From assembly GCA_003509545.1 (NCBI GenBank), contig DOLC01000002.1, positions 1-64,000 of the forward strand: DNA of 64,000 nucleotides. Direction: 5' to 3'. Both the position numbers and the translations under genes were made by a program. Positions 24,427-33,403 of this stretch are shown here, one piece after another (within the stretch, counting starts at the first letter, position 1; each line of letters opens with the position of its first letter). The notes beneath the pieces are model-generated. The model searched no databases and was not told where the DNA came from. It saw only the letters and a list, made by a program, of their open reading frames with translations. Origin of the DNA: Peptococcaceae bacterium. Lineage in GTDB: Bacteria; Bacillota; DSM-521; Neomoorellales; Neomoorellaceae.

Positions 24427-26175
24427 CTACAACGGATGGGCTTCTAAGTATTTCTTGACCTCTTCTAAGCAGGCCTTAATCCCCACCCCGTGCTTCAATA
24501 CGTGGCCCGTACCCGTACTGAGTCCCGGCTCCAGGGCGTTCTTATATCTAATTTCCCACGGATCCCTTTGCAGTTTCTGGGCCAGGAGGTCCATCAAAGA
24601 CTCGTGGACAAAGGGCGCTTGGACAACTCCGAAACCCCGCATGGCTCCCGAGGGAGGATTATTGGTATAGACCGTGTAGGTATCCACCTTAATGTTGGGA
24701 ATATAATAGGGCCCGCTCAGGTGAAGACCTGCCTTCTTGACCACGTATACGCCGAGGGACACGTAAGCGCCGGTATCTGCGTAGACTTCTCCTTCCAAAG
24801 CCAGCAATTTGCCTTCCCGGTTAGCTCCCAAGCGGGCCTTAATTACCATGGGGTGGCGCTTGGTTGTCGCCCGCATGGATTCTTCTCGGGTGAAACGAAC
24901 TTTCACCGGTCGCCCAGTCTTTAAGGCTGCCAGGCCGGCTAAAATCTCGGTGGTAATATCGTCTTTACCGCCAAAACCTCCACCTGTAGTCATTTGTACA
25001 ACCCTAACTTTATTAACCGGTAGGCCCAAAACAGGAGCGATCTGCCGCCGGTCACGGAAAACGTACTGGGTGGAAGTCCATACCGTCAGGTTGCCTTGGT
25101 GGTCTACGGCGGCCACGCTGCACTCCGGTTCCAGATAAGCATGTTCCACGCACTGGGTGCGGAAAATATTTTCCACCACTACCTCACTCTGGCTGAACCC
25201 CGCTGCAATATCGCCCTTCCTCACTTTGGTGTGCTGAACCAGGTTGCCCTTTTCATGGACCAAAGGCGCACCTGGCTTTAGGGCTTCCTCAGCGGAGAAG
25301 ACGCCGGGCAACTCCTCATAATCTACTCTGATAAGCCCCAAAGCTTCTTCCGCCGCCCTCTCGCTTTCCGCCACTACCAGGGCCACCGCGTCTCCCAGAC
25401 AGCGCACCTTATCATCGGCTAACACGCGTTGGTCCAGGTAGACCAGGCCGTAGCGGTTTATGCCCGGCACATCCTTGGCCGTCAAGACGGCAACTACTCC
25501 CGGCACCTTCTCCGCCGCCGAGGTGTCAATTCCCTTGATCAAAGCATGGGGATAGGCGCTCCGCAGCGCCATGCCGTAGAGCATGTTAGGTAAAAAGAGA
25601 TCGTCGGCATAGGCTGCCCTGCCGGTGGCCTTGTCTACCGCATCCCTCCGCCGAACCTTATGCCCGATTACGCTGTGACCGCACGAAGAGGGCTTCAGCT
25701 CCCTTGGGGGCAACTGGCCCGAGGCGAGCTGGACGGCCCGCACCATCTTTTGGTAACCGGTGCAACGGCACAAGTTGCCCGACAGAGCTTCTCTGATCTC
25801 CTCCTCCGACGGCTTTGGGTTGGCCATGAGTAATGCCTTAGCGGACATAATGGCTCCCGGCGTACAAAAGCCGCACTGGATGGCGCCTTCGTCGATAAAG
25901 GCCTGCTGCAGTGGATCCAGCCCTCCATTTTGAGCCAAACCCTCTATGGTGACCACTTCGCACCCATCTACTGCTGCGGCAGGGATGAGACAAGAATTCA
26001 CAGCCTGGCCGTTGACCAGAACCGTGCACGCCCCACATTCGCCCTGGCCGCAGCCCTCTTTGGTACCGGTCAACCTTAAGGTGTCCCGGAGGAAGCGGAG
26101 CAGCGTGGTGTCCGCCTCCACGGTGGCCGTTACCTGCTGTCCGTTTACGATTAGTCTAATCTGACGCTCTGCCAC
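24427..26175 (-). CDS. molybdenum hydroxylase 2Fe-2S domain fused to N-terminal half of large subunit
   Basis: 582 residues. Residues 1-155 are a CoxS/XdhC-type two-cluster domain: C42, C47, C50 and C62 for the plant-type cluster, and C101, C104, C136 and C138 for the second. Residues 165-582 are the first half of the molybdopterin subunit, with RRRDAVDKATGRAAYADDL and TTGGGFGGKDDITTEILAGL. The protein stops at KKYLEAHPL, in the linker between the two lobes of the large subunit, and the rest is encoded by the next gene. The fusion plus split gives three polypeptides instead of the standard three-subunit pattern. It starts 6 bases after the DUF6282 gene. Confidence 0.9.
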   Translation of the reverse strand: MAERQIRLIVNGQQVTATVEADTTLLRFLRDTLRLTGTKEGCGQGECGACTVLVNGQAVNSCLIPAAAVDGCEVVTIEGLAQNGGLDPLQQAFIDEGAIQCGFCTPGAIMSAKALLMANPKPSEEEIREALSGNLCRCTGYQKMVRAVQLASGQLPPRELKPSSCGHSVIGHKVRRRDAVDKATGRAAYADDLFLPNMLYGMALRSAYPHALIKGIDTSAAEKVPGVVAVLTAKDVPGINRYGLVYLDQRVLADDKVRCLGDAVALVVAESERAAEEALGLIRVDYEELPGVFSAEEALKPGAPLVHEKGNLVQHTKVRKGDIAAGFSQSEVVVENIFRTQCVEHAYLEPECSVAAVDHQGNLTVWTSTQYVFRDRRQIAPVLGLPVNKVRVVQMTTGGGFGGKDDITTEILAGLAALKTGRPVKVRFTREESMRATTKRHPMVIKARLGANREGKLLALEGEVYADTGAYVSLGVYVVKKAGLHLSGPYYIPNIKVDTYTVYTNNPPSGAMRGFGVVQAPFVHESLMDLLAQKLQRDPWEIRYKNALEPGLSTGTGHVLKHGVGIKACLEEVKKYLEAHPL

Positions 26176-26181
26176 CCACCT

Positions 26182-27066
26182 TCACCTCGCTTCCATTTCA
26201 AGGAGTTCCGCCGGTTTGGTCACGACCATCCGTCGGATTTCCTCTTCGCTTAGACCTTTCTCATACAAGCACTGGGCAAATACCCGCAGGGATTCGTGAG
26301 GCATAGGGTTGTGCCTCTGACCGGCATCGCTGATCAACACGGCGCGATCCACTCCGATACTCTTTATGGCTGCGAAGACTTCTTCCACCGTCGCATAGTG
26401 CCACATGGGAGAAACGGTACAGTAGCCGAACTCGGCTATGGCTCCCAGGTCTACCAGTTCCTTCAACTGCTGCACGGACAGCCGAGGAACCTTAAAGAAG
26501 GGATGGGTGATTAAGATCTTCTGAACTCCCTTTTCCCGGGCGGCTTTGACCAGGGCATATATTTCTCCGGGAGAAAGGTGGGAGGTGCCCAAAACCGCCC
26601 GGTATTGGGTGATCAGTTCGAGCACTTCCCAGGTATTCGGAGTAAGCTTCTTTTCTTCATCCCATATGGTGATTCCCAGGCCGTCGCCGGCCCTTCCAGT
26701 GTTTCCCCCTTCCTGCACATCGTACCTGCCCCGGGACCCGTGGACCTCGGCATGGTAGGCGGCGTCGATGGTAGGCATCCAGACCATCTTCCCGCCCATC
26801 TTGAGGGAAGCCTCCACGGCCGCCGGGTTGATGCCGCCCACATAGGAATTGAGGACTATTCCGCCGAAAACTCGAAAGCCCTCTATCTGTCGGGATACTT
26901 CCCGGGCCCGGGAAACCGTACTTTCATGGTGGCATTTAAGGACCATGCCTCCCATTCCCGCCTGGGCCGCGGCCTGGGCCGCAGTATAATCGTCGCAAAG
27001 CCGCGGGAAGAGACAGGGGTGGGTGTGGACGTGAAGGTCGATGGCCCCTTCCAGGTTCACCAGCAT
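26182..27066 (-). CDS. DUF6282 amidohydrolase-like protein
   Basis: 294 residues of the DUF6282 family. Features of an amidohydrolase-superfamily barrel are visible: an HxH metal motif (DLHVHTHP, H12, H14 and H16) after the first strand, K44 with H46 and H47 at the second position, H163 and H188 (LITHPFF), and a final aspartate D247 (LISDAG). These suggest a metal-dependent hydrolase, although the family is formally uncharacterised. The ATG at 27066 follows GGAGGTTCTCC; the longer frame overlaps preA and is rejected. Located between a PreA-like reductase and a ring hydroxylase, it may open a reduced heterocyclic ring. That is inference. Confidence 0.82.
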   Translation of the reverse strand: MLVNLEGAIDLHVHTHPCLFPRLCDDYTAAQAAAQAGMGGMVLKCHHESTVSRAREVSRQIEGFRVFGGIVLNSYVGGINPAAVEASLKMGGKMVWMPTIDAAYHAEVHGSRGRYDVQEGGNTGRAGDGLGITIWDEEKKLTPNTWEVLELITQYRAVLGTSHLSPGEIYALVKAAREKGVQKILITHPFFKVPRLSVQQLKELVDLGAIAEFGYCTVSPMWHYATVEEVFAAIKSIGVDRAVLISDAGQRHNPMPHESLRVFAQCLYEKGLSEEEIRRMVVTKPAELLEMEAR

Positions 27067-27080
27067 TTTAGGAGAACCTC

Positions 27081-28235
27081 CTATTCCTTCAACTCTATGG
27101 CTCCCACCGGGCACCACTGGGCACATAGGCCGCAGCCGTCGCAGGCTTCCCTGTCCGCCCAGGTCCGGCCGTCTTCCCGGTGGATGGCGCCGTAGAAGCA
27201 GACCCTCGAGCAAATATCGCAATTCTTGCAGAGGTCAGGATTGATGGTGGCAAAGCGGGGCGGCTCCTGGGCCAACTCTTCCACGGTCTTGATATGGGGC
27301 AGGGCAATGCCCCGGAAATCTTCTATCGTGCGGTACCCCTTACGATCCATGAATTCGCTCAGGCCGCGCAATATCCTTTCTACCTTCCCCAAACCTTCCC
27401 ACATCACGGCCGTGGCCACCTGAACGGTTGTCGCCCCCAACATGATATATTCCACTACTTCCTGCCAGCTGCTCACGCCGCCCACCGCCGAAAGGGGAAC
27501 CTTTACCGCCCGGGCCACTTCGGAGAAATGGCGCATAATAATGGGCTTTATGGCCGGGCCCGTATACCCGCCGTAGCCCCGTAAGTATGGCCTACCTGTC
27601 TCTATATCCACTCCGGCGAAGGAGCGAATGGAGTTGCTGATGGTAATAGCATCCACCCCTGCCTCTACCGCCGCCTGGGCGATTTCTACCATATCGGATA
27701 CATTGGGGGTGAGTTTAACCGAAAGGGGCAACTTAACGGCTCCTTTGGCCGCCTTTACCTGGCGATAGGTCAGTTCCGGGCTCTTGCCTATATGCATGCC
27801 TACTGTGGAGGCCGGCATGGGGCAAGAAACGTTCAATTCAAAGAGGTCCACCAACCCGGTGGCCTCCACCTGGCTGGCCAGTTCCGCCGTCTGCTCCGGT
27901 TCCGGCATGGCCAGAATGCTGGCGAAGATTTTAGCTCCCCCTTCCCTGGCCAGGGCCAGATCCTGCGCTATCCATTCCTCGCGGGTCTTGGTAGTAAACA
28001 GTTCCAAGTTGACCATTCCTATAGGACGGTTGCCCACGCGGTACAAGAACAGCCGCCCGTTCCGCGGATGCGCCGCCCAGTCCTGGATGGGGCCTATGGT
28101 CTTGGGTATGACGGCGCCGAAGCCCGCCTCTCCCGCCCTTTTCAGGCGAAGGCCGTCCCACCCGGGGGTGGCCGAAGCCAGCACCAGGGGATTACGGAAG
28201 GTTACACCGGCGAAGTTTACGCGAAGATTGGCCAT
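27081..28235 (-). CDS. PreA-like FMN/4Fe-4S dihydropyrimidine dehydrogenase-family reductase
   Basis: About 384 residues. Residues 1-300 form a dihydroorotate-dehydrogenase-like FMN barrel with the family pattern NPLVLASATPGWDG, ELNVSCPMPASTVG and LPLSVKLTPNVSDMVEIAQ. Residues 320-384 hold two 4Fe-4S motifs, CKNCDICSRVC and CDGCGLCAQWC. In E. coli PreA pairs with PreT to reduce uracil and thymine; here no PreT partner is adjacent. It could reduce a ring double bond using ferredoxin as electron source. The start is ATG at 28235 (or TTG at 28241), with AGAGGTG upstream. It is 14 bases from the DUF6282 gene. Confidence 0.9.
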   Translation of the reverse strand: MANLRVNFAGVTFRNPLVLASATPGWDGLRLKRAGEAGFGAVIPKTIGPIQDWAAHPRNGRLFLYRVGNRPIGMVNLELFTTKTREEWIAQDLALAREGGAKIFASILAMPEPEQTAELASQVEATGLVDLFELNVSCPMPASTVGMHIGKSPELTYRQVKAAKGAVKLPLSVKLTPNVSDMVEIAQAAVEAGVDAITISNSIRSFAGVDIETGRPYLRGYGGYTGPAIKPIIMRHFSEVARAVKVPLSAVGGVSSWQEVVEYIMLGATTVQVATAVMWEGLGKVERILRGLSEFMDRKGYRTIEDFRGIALPHIKTVEELAQEPPRFATINPDLCKNCDICSRVCFYGAIHREDGRTWADREACDGCGLCAQWCPVGAIELKE

Positions 28236-28331
28236 ATCCAATGCACCTCTTATTTTGTGGATTTACCCTTGATCTTCTGCCTTAAAATTCATTTTCCTTT
28301 AGACTACTGTTACAAGTGTTAGTTGTTTGTC

Positions 28332-29015
28332 TTATGCCTTTGTACCCAATTCTCTTAATACATCCAAGGCCTGTTCCAAGGCAGCCTGATTACTGGTAAC
28401 TACAGGAAGACCCGTAAGGTATTCCAGGCGGTCCCTTATTTCCAAGCCGCGAAAATTGGTGCAGGAAATAAAGATCCCGTCCACCAGCTGCCCCTCTACG
28501 GTCTTCAGGGCAAAGGCCAATATCTCCTCGGGGGGTACGGAGGCAATGGCAAAATTATGGTCAATTCCCAGGCCGGCAATGGTGGCTGCCGACAATCCGT
28601 CGTCCTCCAGGCTCTTCCGGATCCTGGAGTTTAGAGCATCAACGTAAGGGGTTATTACAGCCACCTTCTGTATACGCCGTCTCTTCAGGGCGCGGCGCAC
28701 ACTGGCCACCGTGCTGATGGCCGGACACCCGGCCACCTCGCTTATCCGCCTGCATAGCTCTTCATCGTAGGCATTGCCCCGAAGGGCCCCGGCCGAGGTG
28801 CAGCCGAAGACGATAGCATGGGGCTCTACGGTGGCCAGATCGTTAAGGGCCCGAGGGAAGTGGACGTCCAGCATTTCCTCTTCGCCGGCCACTGTGGTAT
28901 CCTTTAGATACATGCGCGCGACGTGGAGGGTGATATGACTGGGAAGGTGGCGGTAGAAATCCACTTCCATTACGGAATTAGAGGAAGGAACTATTAAGCC
29001 CAGCCTTTGGTACAT
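28332..29015 (-). CDS. Asp/Glu racemase-superfamily protein, maleate isomerase/AMDase-like
   Basis: 227 residues. Both catalytic cysteine positions of the aspartate/glutamate racemase superfamily are present: C72 in VFGCTSAG and C185 in FISCTNFRG. The N-terminal GLIVPSSNSVMEVDFY is typical of the arylmalonate decarboxylase/maleate cis-trans isomerase branch. Such enzymes isomerise maleate to fumarate or racemise or decarboxylate malonate derivatives. I start at the internal ATG at 29015. In the cluster it would act on a ring-opened dicarboxylic product. That step is an inference from context. Confidence 0.85.
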   Translation of the reverse strand: MYQRLGLIVPSSNSVMEVDFYRHLPSHITLHVARMYLKDTTVAGEEEMLDVHFPRALNDLATVEPHAIVFGCTSAGALRGNAYDEELCRRISEVAGCPAISTVASVRRALKRRRIQKVAVITPYVDALNSRIRKSLEDDGLSAATIAGLGIDHNFAIASVPPEEILAFALKTVEGQLVDGIFISCTNFRGLEIRDRLEYLTGLPVVTSNQAALEQALDVLRELGTKA

Positions 29016-29156
29016 TCGGTCTATCCCCCTATAGCCCGGCCATGGCCTCAAATCCTTACGCGTTAGATTATTTCTACACTTTATGGGCCCGGGCCTTTAG
29101 ACTAGTAGCATAAACCGAAGGCGTTTTTTCTGGGCCGATGGTATAGGGGCTTCCCC

Positions 29157-30788
29157 TTAAGGGGTAAGCTGGGTCAGCTTTAAAGCCAGCATTAAGGCAA
29201 ATCTGTTTTCCGCATCGTTCAGGTCCAGGCCGGTAATCTCTTGTATCTTTTTCAACCTGTATATCACCGAGTTTTTGTGGACGAACAGGGCTTGGGCGGT
29301 CCGGCGCAAATTGCCGTCGTTCTTCAAATAACATGCCAAGGTGGCCGTTAGGTCTGTTTTGTTCTGGGCATCGTAGGCCTTAAGCTTGCCGATATATTCC
29401 TGACAAAAGGTGTAGGCCGCGGGCGCATCTTTTACATAAAACAAAACCCGCAGGGGGCCGAGCTCTGAAAAGAAGACGGGTTTTTCTTCTCTGCGGTCTA
29501 AGGCGACCTTTAACGCGACTTGCGCTTCTTCGTAAGAAGTCTTTACATACTCCAACCCTTCGTAGGGTCGGCCCACGCCTACGCCGAATCGCACCTTAGA
29601 AAAACGGGCCTTCGCAGCCTTTAGAATCTCGCCGAGGCGCTCGGGCAATTCCTTTTCCGTCTCGGAATAAAAGCGCAGCAGCCCAACGACCCGGCTATCC
29701 CTACTGACCACCAACACGCCCCCCGGGTGCCGGGAAAACCGGGAACGGAGGAGGTGAATCACTTCCGAAGGAATTTCGACTTCGTAAGGCGAGGCCTTGT
29801 CCGGCCCTTGGAAGCCCACTACTATCACGGCCAGCCGGCCCGCCAGGTTTATTCCCAGGTGGGCCGCCCGTTTCAACACGGTACCGGCATTCTCTATTTC
29901 GCCCTTCAGCAGTTCGTCCAGTAGCTCTCCCCGCAGCCGAATTTCCGTTTCGGCAACGGCCTTCTCCTTGGCAAACTCCAGGGCCACGATGGTCGCACCC
30001 GTTTCTATACCCCTTATCTCGATGTCGTTTAGGTGCCGGCTGCTCTGGAGGATGACCAGATACCCCTCAATCTTCTCCCGACAGGCCACCGGTACCACAA
30101 CGCTTTCGGGCAACTCGGGGCTCAAGCGAAGGATGGTGGCCCGGTGGGGTACCAATTCCTGTAATTCCGGCGGTACCTCCCGGAAAATTTCCTGTAAGGC
30201 CTGCTGGTGCCAAGACAAGGTTTCACTGCCGGCCAGGGGCGGATAACCGGCCCCGAGACAGGTACCGTAACCGAAAATGAAAACAGGATTGGCCGTAAAT
30301 TGGGCTAGGGCGCTGCATACGCCCTGCAATCCCGTGCCCCTCAAGAGCACATTGAGGAGGAGATTATGGATTTCGTCGGTCCTACGCCGCCGGTAAAGCT
30401 GTTCATTAATCAGGAGCTCGAAAATAGGCAACATAATTTCCATATACGGGACGTCGGGGGGCAGTTCCAGCAGGGGCAAACCCACCCGCTCGGCATGTTC
30501 AACCATATCCTCGGGGATCCCAAAGAGATATTGACCCGGCTTGATACCGAAGGCGGCCACGCCCTTTCCAGCCAGGTCGTATATAATCCTCCGGCGCAGC
30601 TCGGGGTTGTCTTTAAAGGCATAGCCGGCCGTAAGCAGGAGCTCGCCGCCCTTCATCCAGCGGGCGACCTCCGGGACTTCCATAATATTTACAAAGGTTA
30701 TCTCATTGTCCAAACCCCGCCGGCCGGCCACAAGTTTGGCCCGCCGCAAGGGCCCGATGCTTAGAGCCTGTCTTACCTTTAGGGACAT
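29157..30788 (-). CDS. PucR family transcriptional regulator
   Basis: 543 residues. The N-terminal PucR domain (about 1-130) begins KVRQALSIGPLRRAKLVAG. A central region follows (about 150-400, GAF/CdaR GGDEF-like). The C-terminal helix-turn-helix (HTH_30) has DGNLRRTAQALFVHKNSV followed by YRLKKIQEITGL. PucR proteins typically activate purine degradation or related catabolic genes in response to nitrogen status or substrate. The ATG at 30788 is preceded by GAGGTGG. It stands at the head of the racemase-PreA-DUF6282-hydroxylase-TRAP series, on the same strand, and is most likely its regulator. Its regulon is not proven. Confidence 0.92.
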   Translation of the reverse strand: MSLKVRQALSIGPLRRAKLVAGRRGLDNEITFVNIMEVPEVARWMKGGELLLTAGYAFKDNPELRRRIIYDLAGKGVAAFGIKPGQYLFGIPEDMVEHAERVGLPLLELPPDVPYMEIMLPIFELLINEQLYRRRRTDEIHNLLLNVLLRGTGLQGVCSALAQFTANPVFIFGYGTCLGAGYPPLAGSETLSWHQQALQEIFREVPPELQELVPHRATILRLSPELPESVVVPVACREKIEGYLVILQSSRHLNDIEIRGIETGATIVALEFAKEKAVAETEIRLRGELLDELLKGEIENAGTVLKRAAHLGINLAGRLAVIVVGFQGPDKASPYEVEIPSEVIHLLRSRFSRHPGGVLVVSRDSRVVGLLRFYSETEKELPERLGEILKAAKARFSKVRFGVGVGRPYEGLEYVKTSYEEAQVALKVALDRREEKPVFFSELGPLRVLFYVKDAPAAYTFCQEYIGKLKAYDAQNKTDLTATLACYLKNDGNLRRTAQALFVHKNSVIYRLKKIQEITGLDLNDAENRFALMLALKLTQLTP

Positions 30789-30970
30789 GGGCACCACCTC
30801 AACATTATTTTACATAATTCGACGCCTGAAAAATAACTTCCTCCTCCCTCTTTAAACAGCCGCGGATACGGTTATTCTAAAAACTGGGAGGATTTTGGGG
30901 CCCCCTGCCGAAATATACAAATCGGTCTCCGAATAATGTCCAAAAAATATTTCCAAGGGGTGATAAGGGG

Positions 30971-31489
30971 ATGTCTAACATAATGCATACCGCCGCGGAA
31001 CTCATGGCCATAGCTGCCCGTACGGCGCCCAAGGCGGCAGGCAAGGACTTCGTGGTCTTGGAGATCTTACAGGGAGACCAATTGGAAAAATTGGCCGACG
31101 CCATGGTCGAATACGGACGTCAGGCCGGCCGCAAGAACTTCGACCGGGACGGGGAGAATGTGAGGCGTTCGGCAGCGGTACTGCTGGTGGGTTTAAGAAA
31201 CGCCCAAAAGACCGGCTTGGACTGCGGTGCCTGTGGAGAGCCGCGGTGCGCAGAGCTCAAGGATTTCCAGCCGGGCCCGGAGTTTGCCGGCCCCATATGC
31301 GCCTGGCGCCTCCTGGATCTGGGGATAGCCATAGGTTCGGCGGTCAAAACGGCCAGCATCCTTAATATCGACAACCGGATTATGTACCGCATTGGGGTTG
31401 TGGCCCGGCGGCTGGGCCTGATAGACGCTGAAATTGCCGTGGGCATACCCCTTTCCGCCACCGGCAAGAACATCTATTTCGACCGTTAA
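30971..31489 (+). CDS. DUF2148 ferredoxin-like protein
   Basis: 172 residues of the DUF2148 family, annotated elsewhere as ferredoxin-domain proteins. Four cysteines suit an iron-sulfur cluster: C85-x2-C88-x4-C93 in the context LDCGACGEPRCAEL, then C110. The C-terminal segment (GSAVKTASILNIDNRIMYRIG) is conserved in the family. The function is unknown; a role in electron transfer or cluster sensing is possible. It is divergent from the PucR gene across 180 bases and may be co-regulated. The ATG is preceded by AAGGGGTGATAAGGGG. Confidence 0.85.
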   Translation: MSNIMHTAAELMAIAARTAPKAAGKDFVVLEILQGDQLEKLADAMVEYGRQAGRKNFDRDGENVRRSAAVLLVGLRNAQKTGLDCGACGEPRCAELKDFQPGPEFAGPICAWRLLDLGIAIGSAVKTASILNIDNRIMYRIGVVARRLGLIDAEIAVGIPLSATGKNIYFDR

Positions 31490-31494
31490 TGGAA

Positions 31495-31524
31495 GAGGTC
31501 CCTCACCACCCGGTGAGGGACCTC
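31495..31524. terminator. bidirectional hairpin between convergent genes
   Basis: A perfect 13-bp stem (GAGGTCCCTCACC with GGTGAGGGACCTC, loop ACCC) sits between the stop codons of the DUF2148 gene (plus) and the phosphoesterase gene (minus). The U-tracts on both sides are weak, but the position suits a shared terminator. Confidence 0.78.
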
Positions 31525-31525
31525 C

Positions 31526-32206
31526 TTAGTTCACCCGCGCCGGCCGGAAGGCCAGGTGATCTCCGGACACCAAATGAAATTCCACTCCCCAGTGGTTTCC
31601 GTCCAGGGCCTTGAGGCGGTCCTGGCCGTGGAGATGGGCGTAATAGCACCGTTGAACCCCGTACTCCCGCATCAGGTCCACGAAGGCCGAAGGCTCGCCG
31701 ACAAGAGCCGGCGGGTAATGCATCATGACCAATACGGGTTCCGCCCCCTGCCGTTTTTTCACCACTTCCTGCAGGGCCCTTTCCAGCCGCAGGATTTCCC
31801 TGCGGTAAACCCGCTCGTCGGTTTCCGGGTTAAAAAGGGGATGCCCCGGCACCAGCCAACCGCGGGTACCGCAAACGGCCACCCCCTCCGTCACCTCGGG
31901 TTTCAACAGGTCGAAGTCCGCGTCCAGGACGGCTTCCCGCATCTTCTTCTCGGTCTGCCACCAATAATCGTGGTTGCCTTTAAGTATTCTTTTACGGCCG
32001 GGCAAGCTCTTTAAAAGCCTGAGGTGGGGCAGGGCTTCTTCCAGGCGCATGGCCCAGCTGAGGTCTCCCAGGAGGTAAACGGTATCCCCGGGCCCGACGA
32101 CCCGTTTCCATTCCCTCACTATCCTATCCTCGTGGTGGTCCCACTCCGGTCCGAAGATAGACATATCACGTCCCAGATGGAGATCGCCCAAGGCAAAAAG
32201 GGCCAT
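31526..32206 (-). CDS. calcineurin-like metallophosphoesterase
   Basis: 226 residues with the full metallophosphoesterase motif set: GDLHLG, GDLSWAM, KGNHDYWW, MMHYPP and HLHGQ. These residues bind a dinuclear metal centre that hydrolyses phosphomono- or diesters. The substrate is not known. The ATG at 32206 follows GGCGGAGG with 7-nt spacing; the longer frame lacks such support. It is the last gene after the isocitrate dehydrogenase gene, 16 bases away, and shares its strand. Confidence 0.9.
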   Translation of the reverse strand: MALFALGDLHLGRDMSIFGPEWDHHEDRIVREWKRVVGPGDTVYLLGDLSWAMRLEEALPHLRLLKSLPGRKRILKGNHDYWWQTEKKMREAVLDADFDLLKPEVTEGVAVCGTRGWLVPGHPLFNPETDERVYRREILRLERALQEVVKKRQGAEPVLVMMHYPPALVGEPSAFVDLMREYGVQRCYYAHLHGQDRLKALDGNHWGVEFHLVSGDHLAFRPARVN

Positions 32207-32222
32207 ATTTATCCTCCGCCCT

Positions 32223-33224
32223 CTACTCCAACCTCCGCACAATGGCGTCTGCCATCTCCTGGGTTCCCGCCGAACCGCCCAGGTCGTAGGTTAAATACCT
32301 TCCCTCGGCCAAAACCGCGTTGATGGCCTCCATGACCCTGGAGGCGGCCTCGTTTTCCCCCAGGTGTTCCAGCATCATTACCCCGGAAAGGATAGTGGCC
32401 AGGGGATTAACCTTGTTCTGGCCGGCATATTTGGGGGCACTCCCGTGGATGGGCTCGAAAACCGCGGCCTCCTCCCCCAGATTGGCCCCCGGGGCCACCC
32501 CCAGGCCCCCCACCAGGCCGGCGCAGAGGTCGGAAAGGATGTCGCCGTACAGGTTGGGCAGTACCAGGACATCGTATTGTTCCGGCTTCTGCACCAGTTG
32601 CATACTCAGATTATCTACAATCCGGTCGTCGGCCTCGATTTCAGGATAATCCTTGGCCACCTCGTAAAAGCAGCGCAGGAAAAGGCCGTCGGTGAGCTTC
32701 AAAATATTGGCCTTATGTCCTGCGGTCACCCGGCGGCGGCCCTTCTTGCGGGCATATTCAAAGGCCGCCCGGGCGATCCTCTCCGAGCCCTTGCGCGTAA
32801 TAATTTTGATACTCTCCGCCGCATCTTCGTCTACGGTATGTTCCACCCCGGCATATAGGTCTTCGGTATTCTCCCGGAAAACCACCAGGTCTATCCCCTG
32901 GTACCTAGAAGGCACATTGGGCAGATTCCTGACCGGCCGCACATTGGCATAGAGGTCCAACTCTTTGCGCAGGGCCACATTGACGCTGCGAAAACCGGTT
33001 CCCACCGGAGTGGTAATGGGCCCTTTGAGGGCCACCTTGTTCCGCCTGATGGATTCCAACACTTCTGAAGGCAAGACGCTGCCGCATTTCTGAAGGGCTG
33101 TTTCACCTGCCTCCACCACTTCCCACTCGAGTTCGGCCCCGCTGGCCTCCAGTACCCGCCGCGCCGCAGCAATCACTTCGGGGCCGATCCCATCCCCGGG
33201 TATTAACGTTACTACATGTCGCAA
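32223..33224 (-). CDS. NAD-type isocitrate dehydrogenase (isopropylmalate dehydrogenase family)
   Basis: 333 residues of the beta-decarboxylating dehydrogenase family. It carries [38 protein letters not shown] (catalytic lysine) and [19 protein letters not shown] (metal-binding aspartates). The short length and [13 protein letters not shown] motif favour an NAD-dependent isocitrate or homoisocitrate dehydrogenase over the long NADP-type enzyme. It converts isocitrate to 2-oxoglutarate, feeding glutamate synthesis. I place the start at the TTG at 33224, after GGCGGAGGTGG. The neighbouring hyuA-like gene is divergent. Confidence 0.88.
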   Translation of the reverse strand: MRHVVTLIPGDGIGPEVIAAARRVLEASGAELEWEVVEAGETALQKCGSVLPSEVLESIRRNKVALKGPITTPVGTGFRSVNVALRKELDLYANVRPVRNLPNVPSRYQGIDLVVFRENTEDLYAGVEHTVDEDAAESIKIITRKGSERIARAAFEYARKKGRRRVTAGHKANILKLTDGLFLRCFYEVAKDYPEIEADDRIVDNLSMQLVQKPEQYDVLVLPNLYGDILSDLCAGLVGGLGVAPGANLGEEAAVFEPIHGSAPKYAGQNKVNPLATILSGVMMLEHLGENEAASRVMEAINAVLAEGRYLTYDLGGSAGTQEMADAIVRRLE

Positions 33225-33357
33225 ATTCTGCCACCTCCGCCTTGGAAACAATTACGCCTCTAATTATACGCAATTTGCCCTTCGCGAGCCAGCCCTCCGG
33301 CCAGAAGTTCCCTCTTTTTGCCGAGTACCCGTTTGCCAACCGGCAGGTAAACAAAGG

Positions 33358-33386
33358 TTGCCATGGATTTTCCCGCGAGTTACAAT
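33358..33386 (+). promoter_or_regulatory. putative promoter of the hyuA-like/deacetylase operon
   Basis: TTGCCA (33358-33363) and TACAAT (33381-33386) are separated by 17 bases. The predicted transcript would start at about 33393, almost on the GGAGG, so the leader is only about 10-17 bases long. Confidence 0.55.
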
Positions 33387-33403
33387 AAACCCGGAGGCGG
33401 AAC

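Noticed and set aside
24427..24429. UAG read as pyrrolysine or another inserted residue
   Set aside because: No pyl genes are visible, the codon falls in a variable linker, and a good restart site follows. The codon is also not UGA, so selenocysteine is excluded.
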